From Taklimakanibacter deserti (GTDB lineage Bacteria; Pseudomonadota; Alphaproteobacteria; Rhizobiales; Aestuariivirgaceae), in contig QORU01000001.1 in the NCBI GenBank assembly GCA_003574785.1, positions 372,001 to 436,000 on the forward strand: a DNA stretch of 64,000 nt, given 5' to 3'. Position 1 is the first letter of the stretch, and each line of letters starts with the position of its first letter. This document shows positions 9,474 to 18,091 of the stretch, in pieces. Under the pieces are notes generated by a model, which was not told where the DNA came from, made no database searches, and was given only the letters and a program-made list of their open reading frames with translations. The position numbers were made by a program, and so were the translations under genes.

Positions 9474-9487
9474 ATTGTCTACACATA
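9474..9487. promoter_or_regulatory. Operator-like site before the GntR/UTRA gene
   Basis: ATTGTCTACACATA shares the ATTGTNTA-ACA core with the two palindromes at 795-808 and 827-840. It sits 33 bp upstream of the GntR start. Symmetry is weaker than in the importer copies. Confidence 0.45.
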
Positions 9488-9543
9488 AAACACCCCGCGT
9501 TCAACGCCAGAATGCAGCGGCGTGGCACGGCTTCTTTACATGA

Positions 9544-9559
9544 TAAACCGATCGGTTTA
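9544..9559. promoter_or_regulatory. TetR-type operator, perfect 16-bp palindrome
   Basis: TAAACCGATCGGTTTA is a perfect 16-bp palindrome 34 bp upstream of the DUF1348 gene, whose downstream partner encodes a TetR regulator. A second partial copy, AATGGTTTA, follows at about 9570-9578. Autorepression of the two-gene unit by the TetR protein is the simplest reading. Confidence 0.7.
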
Positions 9560-9592
9560 GTCTGAGACAAATGGTTTAAAAGGAGAGACGTC

Positions 9593-10054
9593 ATGGCGGC
9601 ACTGGTGCCACCCTTCACGCATGAGACCGCGACCGCCAAGGTGCGCATGGCGGAAGACGGCTGGAACAGCCGCGATCCGCAGCGTGTGGCGCTGGTATAT
9701 ACCGAGGACAGCCGCTGGCGGAACCGCGCCGAATTCCCGGTCGGCAGGCAGGAGATCATCGAATTCCTGACCCGCAAATGGAACAAGGAACTGGACTACC
9801 GGCTGATCAAGGAATTGTGGACCTTCGCCGGCAACCGCATCGCGGTGCGCTTCGCCTATGAATGGCATGACGACAGCGGTCATTGGTTCCGCTCCTATGG
9901 CAATGAGAATTGGGAGTTCGACGAGGCCGGCCTGATGCAGCGCCGCTTCGCCTCGATCAACGACATGCCGATCACGGAAGCCCAACGGAAATTCCGCTGG
10001 CCCTTGGGACGGCGGCCCGACGACCATCCGGGCCTCTCCGATCTCGGCCTCTAG
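9593..10054 (+). CDS. DUF1348 / NTF2-like (SnoaL-like) family protein
   Basis: A 153-residue protein with the sequence pattern of the DUF1348 branch of the NTF2-like fold ([39 protein letters not shown]). Members are soluble cone-shaped alpha+beta proteins of unknown reaction, very often encoded beside a TetR regulator, as here. The start has an AAGGAGAG ribosome site. The neighbouring regulator gene begins seven bases downstream of the stop. The palindrome at 9544-9559 lies in the promoter. Induction by a toxic or xenobiotic compound is a reasonable inference, not shown. Confidence 0.8.
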   Translation: MAALVPPFTHETATAKVRMAEDGWNSRDPQRVALVYTEDSRWRNRAEFPVGRQEIIEFLTRKWNKELDYRLIKELWTFAGNRIAVRFAYEWHDDSGHWFRSYGNENWEFDEAGLMQRRFASINDMPITEAQRKFRWPLGRRPDDHPGLSDLGL

Positions 10055-10061
10055 CAATGCC

Positions 10062-10661
10062 ATGACCCGCACCGTCTTCGAAAAGAGCGATGTCGTCCCG
10101 CTGGTGGCCGAGGTGTTCCGTGAGCTCGGCTTCGAAGGTGCGTCGATGAACAGCATCACCGAGCGCACCAGACTGTCGAAAGGCAGCCTCTATCATTTCT
10201 TTCCCGGCGGGAAGGACGAGATGGCGGCCGAGATCCTGGCCCACGTGCATGACTGGTTCGTCGCCAAGGTCTTCGAACCCTTGGAGAGAGACGAGCCGCG
10301 CAGGGCGATCAAATCCATGTGGCAGGCGGTCGACGACTATTTCCGTTCCGGCCGGCGCATCTGCCTCATCGGCGCCTTTGCGCTCGATGAGACGCGCGAC
10401 CGTTTCGCCCGGCCGATCCGCGCCTATTTCAAGCGCTGGATCGAATCTTTGGAAGATGCGTTGAGGCGCGGCGGCGTCGCCCCGGCAACGGCCAGGACAC
10501 TGGCGGAAGAAGCGGTGATCGGCATCCAGGGCGCCCTCACGCTTGCGCGTGCGCTCAATGACAAGGCGATATTCGGCCGGACCTTGCGGCAGCTCGAGGA
10601 ACGTGTGGAGCGGTCGCTCGCTGTCGCACAAAGATCAGCGAACCAAGCGGCTGTCCCATAA
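10062..10661 (+). CDS. TetR-family transcriptional regulator
   Basis: 199 residues with an N-terminal TetR helix-turn-helix (about residues 13-55, TRLSKGSLYHFFPGGKDEM) and a C-terminal ligand domain resembling the LmrA/YxaF group. It is the second gene of the DUF1348 unit and probably represses it through TAAACCGATCGGTTTA at 9544-9559. Its 3' end overlaps the convergent MarR gene by 27 bp. Confidence 0.85.
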   Translation: MTRTVFEKSDVVPLVAEVFRELGFEGASMNSITERTRLSKGSLYHFFPGGKDEMAAEILAHVHDWFVAKVFEPLERDEPRRAIKSMWQAVDDYFRSGRRICLIGAFALDETRDRFARPIRAYFKRWIESLEDALRRGGVAPATARTLAEEAVIGIQGALTLARALNDKAIFGRTLRQLEERVERSLAVAQRSANQAAVP

Positions 10662-11096
10662 GATGCCAAGCAGCCTCTTGAGCTCGGCGAAACGCTTAGG
10701 TCCGAGCTCCCGGCTCCATTCGCGCTCGATGTCCGCAAGGATGTCCACCATCTTCCTGAAGGCGGCGCGGCCTCGCTTGGTGAAGCGGACGATCCGCGCA
10801 CCGCGTTCATCCGGCACGGTGGATCGGGTGACATATCCAAGGCCCTCGAGCGTCTTGAGAAGCTGGTTCATGGCCTGCTTGCTCATGCCGGCGCGCTCGG
10901 CAAGGATGCCGGGCCGAACGCCGTCCGGACCGGGATATTGCAGCACGGCCATGTGGGGGAGACTAAGGTCTTCAAAACCGGCGGCCTTGAGATCGTTGAT
11001 GAGCTTGCGATGAATTGCCTGGGCCGGCACCCTGAGCAAGGCGCCGATCAGGGGCGGCTTGCCGGGCGGGCCTTCCTCGGATTGCGGTATTGACAT
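10635..11096 (-). CDS. MarR-family transcriptional regulator
   Basis: 153 residues from ATG 11096. The frame is open further upstream, but that part covers the operator region and looks non-coding. The winged-helix core is recognisable (LPHMAVLQYPGPDGVRPG, AERAGMSKQAMNQLLKTLE, then RIVRFTKRGRAA). It is divergent from the cupin gene at 11157. Two palindromes containing GTAAAT lie between them, so the protein very likely represses both genes. The ligand is unknown. Confidence 0.85.
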   Translation of the reverse strand: MSIPQSEEGPPGKPPLIGALLRVPAQAIHRKLINDLKAAGFEDLSLPHMAVLQYPGPDGVRPGILAERAGMSKQAMNQLLKTLEGLGYVTRSTVPDERGARIVRFTKRGRAAFRKMVDILADIEREWSRELGPKRFAELKRLLGILWDSRLVR

Positions 11097-11101
11097 TCGG
11101 C

Positions 11102-11141
11102 GTAAATTCCATTTACTCTGCGTCGGTAAATTGAATTTACC
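11102..11141. promoter_or_regulatory. Tandem MarR-type operators in the MarR/cupin divergent promoter
   Basis: Bases 11125-11141 (GGTAAATTGAATTTACC) form a perfect palindrome with 8-bp arms around a central G. Bases 11102-11116 (GTAAATTCCATTTAC) form a second, weaker one with 6-bp arms. Centres are 24 bp apart. They occupy the 60-bp gap between the MarR and cupin genes. Confidence 0.7.
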
Positions 11142-11156
11142 ACATGGGAGGGCGGA

Positions 11157-11636
11157 ATGCCACAGCCAGCGGCGCAAGCCCGCATAAACCCCGCGGACGA
11201 GACCATCGGCTCACCTGGGCTCACCGTGCGCTTCCTGCTCACGGGCGGCGAATCGAACGGCAGCATCGCCGCCTTCGAGCTGGTCGTCGCCGCCGCGCAG
11301 CGACTGCCGGCGCCGGCGCACAGCCACGATCACTACGAAGAAACCATCTATGGGCTTGAGGGAATCCTGACCTGGACGGTCGACGGAAACCAACTCGATG
11401 TGGGGCCCGGCCAGGCTCTATGCATTCCGCGCGGCGCGGTTCATCGCTTCGACAACAATGGCAGCACGGATGCGAAGGTCTTGTGCGTGATCACGCCGGC
11501 AGCGATCGGCCCCAACTATTTCCGCGAGGTTTTTGCGCTGCTCACCGCGGCGGCCGGTGGTCCTCCCGATCGCGCCAAGATGTTCGAGATCATGCGCCGG
11601 CACGGCCTGACGCCGGTGCTGCCCAAGGGGCCATGA
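11157..11636 (+). CDS. Cupin-domain protein
   Basis: A 159-residue single-cupin protein. Metal-binding residues of cupin motif 1 are seen in HSHDHYEETIYGLEG, and motif 2 in PRGAVHRFDN. GGGAGG stands seven bases before ATG 11157. Divergent from, and presumably regulated by, the MarR protein. Cupins of this size include small-molecule dioxygenases, isomerases and detoxifying enzymes; no substrate can be assigned. Confidence 0.8.
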   Translation: MPQPAAQARINPADETIGSPGLTVRFLLTGGESNGSIAAFELVVAAAQRLPAPAHSHDHYEETIYGLEGILTWTVDGNQLDVGPGQALCIPRGAVHRFDNNGSTDAKVLCVITPAAIGPNYFREVFALLTAAAGGPPDRAKMFEIMRRHGLTPVLPKGP

Positions 11637-11694
11637 GTTCAAACACAGCGCGCCGTCGGTGAGGATTGTCTCCGGTCGCCGGCTTTGGGCGTGT

Positions 11695-11743
11695 TCACAT
11701 CAGCTTGAGGCTTCTGAAGCTTGCATGGCCGTTGCGGCCGATG
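11695..11743. repeat. Left copy of the 49-bp radC 3'-end direct repeat (island boundary)
   Basis: Bases 11695-11743 match 25556-25604, the last 16 codons plus one base of radC including its TGA, at 46 of 49 positions. The three differences (11715, 11716, 11722) are all synonymous: Arg CGA/AGA, Phe TTT/TTC and Ala GCG/GCA. Identity stops abruptly at 11744. This copy has no radC body attached, so it is either a displaced original gene end or an end brought in with the island. Confidence 0.85.
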
Positions 11744-11754
11744 GATCTGCGGCG

Positions 11755-12165
11755 CTAAGGCGCCGCCTCGTCTTGGATCACTGCGATCGCTTCTACCTCA
11801 ATCAAGTATTCCGGGTATGCAAGTGTTTCCACGCCTATGAGCACGTCTGTTGGATGATAGTCTCCAAACACCGCCCGGCGGCCCGGATCAATCATCGCCA
11901 GATATTCACGCTTGTAGTTTGCCACATAGATGCCGAGCCTGGTTACGTCCTGTGGCTGCGCACCAGCTGCGCGCAGGGCCAAACTCAAATTTGCGAAAGC
12001 CTGGGCCGCTTGTTTCGCCATGTCGCCTTGACCAACAAGCTTGCCGCTCGGGTCTTCCGGGTATTGTCCGGCAATGAACACCATTCGGCTCCCGCGAGCG
12101 ATTATGACATGGGTATAGTTATTGGGGGCATCTATTCCTTCAGGATTGATGCATAAGTGTGCCAA
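11755..12165 (-). CDS. RidA-family (YjgF/UK114) enamine/imine deaminase-like protein
   Basis: 136 residues of the YjgF/RidA fold, a trimeric protein that in characterised members hydrolyses reactive 2-aminoacrylate-type enamines/imines. Recognisable blocks are FIAGQYPEDPSGKLVGQGD, a QAAQAFANL helix, and IEVEAIAVI at the end. The usual catalytic Arg equivalent should be checked by alignment. It is the last gene of the left operon and ends 12 bp from the radC-tail repeat. A related but diverged RidA lies at the opposite edge of the island (25121-25516). Probably detoxifies an intermediate of this pathway. Confidence 0.85.
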   Translation of the reverse strand: MAHLCINPEGIDAPNNYTHVIIARGSRMVFIAGQYPEDPSGKLVGQGDMAKQAAQAFANLSLALRAAGAQPQDVTRLGIYVANYKREYLAMIDPGRRAVFGDYHPTDVLIGVETLAYPEYLIEVEAIAVIQDEAAP

Positions 12166-12192
12166 TGTTCTCTCCTCTTTGAAATACCGGGC

Positions 12193-12936
12193 TCACTCCC
12201 GCCGGGTGATAAACTCCTCAACTATCTGCCGATACCGTTTGCCGTCGAAACTGGGATAATGTCCGGCATGACATGTTTGAACAGGCAAGTGGCGTATTCG
12301 CTCGCAAGACGCCAAATAGTGATCATGATTTGAGCTGTACCAGCTGGTTCGCCCAATTCCACGAGAGCCGTCATGGACGGCATCGCCGCTGAACAGAATC
12401 TGGTCCCGATGATCGTACAGCATGATTGAACCTGGCGAATGCCCAGGCACGTGGATCACCTCGAACGCCCGATCACCGAGATCGACGACATCTCCATCTT
12501 CCAGCAGTTTTGTCGGTGCTGCGGGAGCGATCTTATGGTTTTTGATCTCCAGGGGTTCAATAGGAACGGCAATCATCGCCGGCACCGCGTATGGCTCATA
12601 GATTGTGTTGGCCCCTGTGGGGTTCGCCAGTACGGAGGCTTCAGCGGAGTGGGCGTAACGACATTCAAATTCGTGATTGCACCCAATGTGATCACAGTGA
12701 CTGTGGCTCGAAACCGTCACGACATTCCGGCTGACGTCTTCGCCGATAAAGCGGCGCAGGGAAACAAATCCAAACCCTGTGTCGAAAAGCAAATTTCTGT
12801 CGCGTCCTCGCACGAACCACATATTGCAACCATGGCCCTCGTCTATGTACGATTCACGGATTTTCCATATGTTTTCATCCACGCGATCCGAGCAGTACCA
12901 TTCTTGACTTGTGAACTGAGAGAAAAGCCGAAACAT
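12193..12936 (-). CDS. Metallo-beta-lactamase-fold hydrolase
   Basis: A 247-residue MBL-fold protein. The zinc motif reads SHSHCDHIG near residue 82. Further metal ligands are expected in HVPGHSPGS, SGDAVHDGS and CHAGHYP. ATG 12936 is preferred because GGAG lies nine bases before it; a TTG seven codons earlier (12957) has no such site. The gene sits 33 bp after the aldehyde dehydrogenase and 27 bp before the RidA gene in a continuous minus-strand operon. It is likely a small-molecule hydrolase (ester, thioester or lactone) in the island pathway, with the substrate unknown. Confidence 0.8.
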   Translation of the reverse strand: MFRLFSQFTSQEWYCSDRVDENIWKIRESYIDEGHGCNMWFVRGRDRNLLFDTGFGFVSLRRFIGEDVSRNVVTVSSHSHCDHIGCNHEFECRYAHSAEASVLANPTGANTIYEPYAVPAMIAVPIEPLEIKNHKIAPAAPTKLLEDGDVVDLGDRAFEVIHVPGHSPGSIMLYDHRDQILFSGDAVHDGSRGIGRTSWYSSNHDHYLASCERIRHLPVQTCHAGHYPSFDGKRYRQIVEEFITRRE

Positions 12937-12969
12937 AAGAAGCCGCTCCGCGATCAAAAATCTTGTGCC

Positions 12970-14397
12970 TTAGATTTGCGAGATGAACTTGGTGGACAAA
13001 TAGGCGTCGATCCCCTCTGTGCCTCCTTCCGACCCGATGCCGGAATCCCTGACGCCGCCAAACGGTGTTTCCGGAAGGCTCAAGCCCAGGTGATTGATCG
13101 ATACCATCCCGCTTTCGACTGCCATTCCCACGGCGGCTGCCGTCTTTGCCGAGCTTGTATAGGCATAAGCGGCTAGACCGTAGGGAAGCCGATTTGCCTC
13201 TTGAATAGCGTCATCGAATGTCCGGAAGGGCCTGACAAAGGCGACAGGCCCGAAAGGCTCCTCATTCATTGCCCTAGCGTCATTCGAGGGGTTCGCAATC
13301 ACCGTGGGTTCGTAGAAATAGCCGTGGTTGCCTATCCGCTTGCCACCGGTTTTGATCTCACCGCCGGATTTCACCGCATCGGACACAAAAGCATCAATGG
13401 CTTCCAAGCGACGTTTGTTTGCCAGCGGACCCATCATTGTGCCGCTGGTCAGTCCATCGCCGACTTGAATAGTCGCTGCCTTCTCGGCCAATCTTTCAAC
13501 GAATGTTTCGAATATGGATTCCTGGATCAAGAACCGGGTAGGCGAGATGCACACTTGCCCCGCATTCTTGAACTTTGCCGAACTCAAACCATTCACCGCC
13601 GCATCGAGATCAGCGTCGGAAAAAACGATCGCCGGCGCGTGTCCCCCAAGCTCCATGGTGGCACGCTTCATATGCAGTCCTGCCAACGAGGCGAGCTGCT
13701 TTCCCACGATGGTTGAGCCCGTAAACGAGACCTTTTGAATGAGCGGATGTGAAATCAGATACTGTGAGATTTGCGCCGGGTTGCCAAACACCAGGTTGAT
13801 CACTCCTGCAGGAATGCCCGCCTCGATGAATGCGCGTAGAAGTTCCGATGGGGAGGCCGGTGTTTCCTCAGGCGCCTTGACGATGATCGAGCATCCAGCC
13901 GCCAAGGCCGCAGACATTTTGCAGACGATTTGGATTATGGGGAAATTCCAGGGCGTGAAGGCTGCAACAGGTCCGACCGGCTCACGAACCGTGAACTGAT
14001 GAATGCCTTCGCCGCGGGAGGGGATAACACGGCCATAGGTGCGCGTTGCCTCCTCAGCGAACCAGTCATTTGTCTCTGCCGCCGTCCAAACTTCGTTGAG
14101 AGCTTCATGGAGCGGCTTTCCCTGCTCGATTGAAATCAGCCGGGCGATCTTACCTTCACGTTCACGAAGAAGGGCAGAAGCGCGGAGCATTATCTTCGCT
14201 CGTTCGAGCGCAGGTATTTTTCGCCACATCAAGAAGCCGCGATGGGCTGCAGCGACGGCTTCTTCAAGATCGCCCTCACTCGCCTTGGCGACTGTTCCAA
14301 CCACTTCTTCGCTAGCAGGGTTGATCACCGCAATGGTCTCGCTGGCCGATCCGGGGCGCCAGCTGCCGTCAATGTGTAACAGCGAGTCCTGGTACAT
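12970..14397 (-). CDS. NAD(P)-dependent aldehyde dehydrogenase (succinate-semialdehyde dehydrogenase-like)
   Basis: A 475-residue aldehyde dehydrogenase of normal length. It has the general base Glu in MELGGHAP, the nucleophile Cys in GQVCISPTR, and cofactor segments FTPWNFP and FTGSTIVGK. Closest by eye to the GabD/SSADH group. It would oxidise the aldehyde produced by the GMC oxidoreductase encoded just upstream to a carboxylic acid. The pairing alcohol oxidase then aldehyde dehydrogenase resembles choline-type and other alcohol catabolic pathways. Confidence 0.88.
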   Translation of the reverse strand: MYQDSLLHIDGSWRPGSASETIAVINPASEEVVGTVAKASEGDLEEAVAAAHRGFLMWRKIPALERAKIMLRASALLREREGKIARLISIEQGKPLHEALNEVWTAAETNDWFAEEATRTYGRVIPSRGEGIHQFTVREPVGPVAAFTPWNFPIIQIVCKMSAALAAGCSIIVKAPEETPASPSELLRAFIEAGIPAGVINLVFGNPAQISQYLISHPLIQKVSFTGSTIVGKQLASLAGLHMKRATMELGGHAPAIVFSDADLDAAVNGLSSAKFKNAGQVCISPTRFLIQESIFETFVERLAEKAATIQVGDGLTSGTMMGPLANKRRLEAIDAFVSDAVKSGGEIKTGGKRIGNHGYFYEPTVIANPSNDARAMNEEPFGPVAFVRPFRTFDDAIQEANRLPYGLAAYAYTSSAKTAAAVGMAVESGMVSINHLGLSLPETPFGGVRDSGIGSEGGTEGIDAYLSTKFISQI

Positions 14398-14438
14398 TTG
14401 AAATCCCTCTGATCAAGCTGGCACGCGATGAGTGTGCA

Positions 14439-16073
14439 TCAAGCATGTGAGATACCCCGTATGAGGTCGGCACCTTTTTCGGCGATCATGAGTGTAGACG
14501 CATATGTATTTGCGGATGGCATGGTGGGCATCACAGATGCATCTACGATGCGTAGCCCGGCGAGCCCATGTACCCTGAGCTCCGGATCGACGACCGCTAG
14601 TGTATTGCTTCGCGGCCCCATGCTGCAGGCTCCCACGAAGTGATAGCCGGTATTGCCGGTGCGCCGCGCAAAGTCCAACAGCGCTTCATCGCTTTGAACA
14701 GGTTTCCCTGGTTCTTCCTCGCTCTCCACGAAAGGAGCAAGTGGTTTTGCCGCCAGGAACGTGCGAGCCAACCGAAGTGCTGTGACTACAACTGTCTGAT
14801 CTGCAGAAGCCGAGAGGTAGTTTGGTTGAATAGAAGGAGGCACAGTTGGATCAGGCGAGGCGACTGATATGTGCCCAGAGCTTTCAGGCCGGTGCTGACT
14901 GAACCCGCATGTCACGGCGGGAAAATCGTCCAGAACGTAGACATGACCTGGCTTGTAGCTGCCAGGCGTAAAAATATATTGGAGATCCGGCCTGTCGACC
15001 GAGACGTGCGATTTGCAAAACGCATAAACGACAGATGGACTGAGGGAGAGGATGTTCGGTACGCCCGCCAGCCATTTCAATATCTCAACGCCGAGCCGCC
15101 ATCCTTTTGCTTGTTGGTTCAGGGAGAGAACATCCTTCTTCATCCGTTGGTTGATGTGAATAAAGTAGTGATCGCGAAAATTCCGACCTACGCCGGGTAG
15201 ATGATGTCGGGTATCAATGCCGGCTTTTGAGAGCATGGCCCCGTCACCAATGCCGGCGAGCTGCATGATGCGCGTGGTGTTGATCGTGCCGGCGCAGAGG
15301 ACGACCTCGCGGCGGCAACGCACCAGCGTGCGGAGGGATGGATTGCCGCCCTTCAAGTACGAGACACCTGAGACCCGGCCGTTTTCGACGAGAAGGTCGC
15401 ACACTTGAGCGAAGGGGAGAATCTCGACGTTTTGACGTTTGAGCGCCGGGTGAAGGAAACCTGTAGCGGCCGAGACCCGAAAACGGCCGTCAATCATGCG
15501 CTGGAAGTAGCCCACACCCGCTTGCGCCGCGCCGTTGTAATCCGGATTGCGCGGAATACCGGTGGATTCCACGCTCTCGATAAAGGCTTCACAAAGCTCG
15601 TTCTTCCAATTGGGATCACTTACAGTGATATTTCCTTGGCGTCCGTGATAGCGCGCGTCACCAGGACCAATGCGTCGCTCCGATCGACGAAAATAGGGAA
15701 GGACGTCCTCGTACCCCCAACCTGAATTGCCCATCCGAGCCCACTCGTCAAAGTCGGCGGCCTGTCCACGGTTGTAAACGAGACCATTGAGCGAGCTCGA
15801 GCCTCCGTAAACCCGCCCTTGGGGAAGTGGGATTGCTCTTCCTCCGCTGCCTGGACTTGGCTCGGATTTGAACGGCCAAGTCAAGTGCGGGTTGGTGAGT
15901 GTCTTGACATATCCTGCAGGGATATGAAGGAAGATATTGCGATCTGGTCCACCAGCTTCGAGCACAAGAATATTCGACTTGCCATCGGCACTAAGACGAT
16001 TGACGATCACCGAACCGGCACTGCCGGCACCCACCACGATGTAGTCGAAAATGTCTTCCTGCGTTTTTGCCAT
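14439..16073 (-). CDS. GMC-family FAD-dependent alcohol oxidoreductase (choline dehydrogenase-like)
   Basis: 544 residues. The FAD-binding Rossmann motif VVGAGSAGSVIVNRLS starts near residue 13. GMC signatures are GGSSSLNGLVYNRG near residue 90 and the C-terminal active-site region YHFVGACSMG followed by LRIVDASVMP. It oxidises a primary alcohol to an aldehyde, with the electron acceptor uncertain. It lies between the importer ATPase gene and the aldehyde dehydrogenase gene in the left operon of the island. The substrate class (amino alcohol or polyol) is inferred only from context. Confidence 0.88.
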   Translation of the reverse strand: MAKTQEDIFDYIVVGAGSAGSVIVNRLSADGKSNILVLEAGGPDRNIFLHIPAGYVKTLTNPHLTWPFKSEPSPGSGGRAIPLPQGRVYGGSSSLNGLVYNRGQAADFDEWARMGNSGWGYEDVLPYFRRSERRIGPGDARYHGRQGNITVSDPNWKNELCEAFIESVESTGIPRNPDYNGAAQAGVGYFQRMIDGRFRVSAATGFLHPALKRQNVEILPFAQVCDLLVENGRVSGVSYLKGGNPSLRTLVRCRREVVLCAGTINTTRIMQLAGIGDGAMLSKAGIDTRHHLPGVGRNFRDHYFIHINQRMKKDVLSLNQQAKGWRLGVEILKWLAGVPNILSLSPSVVYAFCKSHVSVDRPDLQYIFTPGSYKPGHVYVLDDFPAVTCGFSQHRPESSGHISVASPDPTVPPSIQPNYLSASADQTVVVTALRLARTFLAAKPLAPFVESEEEPGKPVQSDEALLDFARRTGNTGYHFVGACSMGPRSNTLAVVDPELRVHGLAGLRIVDASVMPTMPSANTYASTLMIAEKGADLIRGISHA

Positions 16074-16124
16074 TGCATCATTCGTATAATAGTTATTCGG
16101 ATCAGTCGTGAACGAGCCGATGAA

Positions 16125-17267
16125 TCATTTTGGCAACGGAGTGACAGCGCCGGGTAGGGGAACAACGACTACAGGTCCATCAACGGAAAACTCGTCTGAC
16201 AAACCGGGCTTATTGGGTAGCTGGACTTGGAAGGGAACATCTCCCTCGAGCGTTACATATGCAACGGATCGCGATCCGAGATAAACCAAGCGCTCAATAC
16301 GGCCTCTCAGTCCATCGCCCTCGTGATCTTTCGCGGATTGAGTGAGACTCAAATGCTCCGGCCTCGCGAAAACTTGGCATTGCTCGCCCTCGCGAGCGGC
16401 CGGATGAGGAATGGTTTCGAGCTTGATCTTCCCCGAAGGCCCACAGTCGAGATACCAAGCCTTGGCCCTGTCATCGTGATGCAGAGTTCCTTCGATCCGA
16501 TTGCAGCGACCCATGAAGTCGGCGACAAATAACGAAGATGGGCTACTGTAGACCCGCTTTGGTGTGCCGATTTGCTCAACTTTGCCGCCATTCATGATCA
16601 CGATGCGATCTGACATGGCGAGAGCTTCTTCCTGGTCGTGGGTGACGAGGACCGTGGCAATGCCGAGACGAAGCTGAAGCTCGCGAACTTCTTCCTGCAT
16701 TCTACCGCGGAGCTTTGCGTCAAGATTGGAGAATGCTTCGTCGAGCAACAACATCGAAGCGCCGCCGGCGAGAACGCGTGCGATAGCGACTCGTTGCTGT
16801 TGGCCGCCCGACAACTCATTCGGCCGGCGGTCTTCATAGCCCTCGAGTTTAACGAGACTCAAGGCCCAGCGGACTTTATCCGCGATCACGCTGCTTGTCT
16901 CGCGACGCATTCTTGGGCCGAAGCCCACATTCCCTCGGACCGTCATGTGAGGGAAAAGGGCGTAGCTTTGAAATAGCATACCGACGTCGCGCCTGTATGA
17001 CGGCACTTCGGTTATGTCCTTGCCGCCCAAAATGACCCGACCTTCATCAGGGGCGATAAAACCTGCGATCATTCGGAGCGTGGTCGTTTTCCCGCAACCC
17101 GACGGGCCCAGCAGCGAAACGAACTCTCCCGGCCAGACGTCGAGAGAAACATCGTCGACGACATTCATCTGCCCGAAGGACTTGGATATGCCGCGCAATT
17201 CCAAGACAGGCTTTTCGTCAACTCGGGCAATTTTTTGGCCGGATTTCTTCATTTCAACAACGCTCAT
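16125..17267 (-). CDS. Spermidine/putrescine-type ABC transporter ATPase (PotA-like)
   Basis: A 380-residue ATPase starting at ATG 17267, which overlaps the stop of the upstream permease (ATGA). A longer open frame begins upstream but lies inside that permease. Walker A is GPSGCGKTT, the signature LSGGQQQRVAIAR, and Walker B LLLDEAFSNLD. The C-terminus carries a TOBE-type domain (residues about 280-370) as in PotA. It works with the two permeases and the binding protein encoded upstream in the same operon. Confidence 0.9.
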   Translation of the reverse strand: MSVVEMKKSGQKIARVDEKPVLELRGISKSFGQMNVVDDVSLDVWPGEFVSLLGPSGCGKTTTLRMIAGFIAPDEGRVILGGKDITEVPSYRRDVGMLFQSYALFPHMTVRGNVGFGPRMRRETSSVIADKVRWALSLVKLEGYEDRRPNELSGGQQQRVAIARVLAGGASMLLLDEAFSNLDAKLRGRMQEEVRELQLRLGIATVLVTHDQEEALAMSDRIVIMNGGKVEQIGTPKRVYSSPSSLFVADFMGRCNRIEGTLHHDDRAKAWYLDCGPSGKIKLETIPHPAAREGEQCQVFARPEHLSLTQSAKDHEGDGLRGRIERLVYLGSRSVAYVTLEGDVPFQVQLPNKPGLSDEFSVDGPVVVVPLPGAVTPLPK

Positions 17268-18091
17268 TTGGATACCGACACCACTCGACCGAGTGCTTGC
17301 AGGCGATTGATCATCAGCAGAACGCACAGTGTAATCAGAAGAACGCAGGTGGACAGGGCTGCAGCACCTGGGTCGATGTAGTATTCTATGTATGAATATA
17401 GCCAGGGAGGAAGCGGGTTCATCTCGCCTGAGAACAAGAAGAACGTCACTGTGAAATTAGAAAATGACGTTAGCCAGGCGAAAATTGCACCGGCCAGCAC
17501 ACCACCTCGAATGCTCGGCAACGTGATGTGGATGAACGTTGCGACCCGATTTGCTCCAAGATTCATCGCCGCGTCTTCCAGGCTCCGATCAAGAGTCTCG
17601 AGGCTTGCGGTCACCGTGATAACCACGCACGGCAAAGTGATGATCAAATGCCCAAGCAGCAATCGCAGCCATGTCGGAACGCCGCCAATGGCACTAAACC
17701 ATAGAACCAAGCCGATGCCGGTCACGATTTGGGGAAAGAGCAGCGGGAGCAGGAAGAGTTGCCGCAATATTTGCGTGCCGGGTACTTTCGCCCGCTGCAG
17801 CGCATATGCACCCAGGGTCCCGGCAATGACTGCGCCGACGGTGCTCGCTACACCCAGCCAAAGGCTGGTGAACACGGCGTCCACCAAGCCTGGTTTCATT
17901 GCTGGTGCGTTTCGCAGAAGATCCAGCAGCGCACCATACCACTTGAGCGAAAAGCCGTCGGGCGGAATGCGCACGATTTGGCCGCTATTGAACGAGGCAA
18001 ACACAATCACCGCCAGCGGAGCTTCAAGATAAACGAAGAATCCCGTGACATAGGTCAGAAGGAGCCCATTTCTGGTCAAGCGCAACTTCAT
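17264..18091 (-). CDS. ABC transporter permease (PotC-like)
   Basis: A 275-residue inner-membrane permease. ATG 18091 overlaps the stop of the preceding permease gene by 4 bp, which decides the start over longer options. Six hydrophobic segments are visible. The EAA loop reads LEDAAMNLGANRVATFIHITLP. N-terminal region VYLEAPLAVIVFASFNSG is typical of PotC/PotI. It is translationally coupled to genes on both sides. Confidence 0.88.
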   Translation of the reverse strand: MKLRLTRNGLLLTYVTGFFVYLEAPLAVIVFASFNSGQIVRIPPDGFSLKWYGALLDLLRNAPAMKPGLVDAVFTSLWLGVASTVGAVIAGTLGAYALQRAKVPGTQILRQLFLLPLLFPQIVTGIGLVLWFSAIGGVPTWLRLLLGHLIITLPCVVITVTASLETLDRSLEDAAMNLGANRVATFIHITLPSIRGGVLAGAIFAWLTSFSNFTVTFFLFSGEMNPLPPWLYSYIEYYIDPGAAALSTCVLLITLCVLLMINRLQALGRVVSVSK

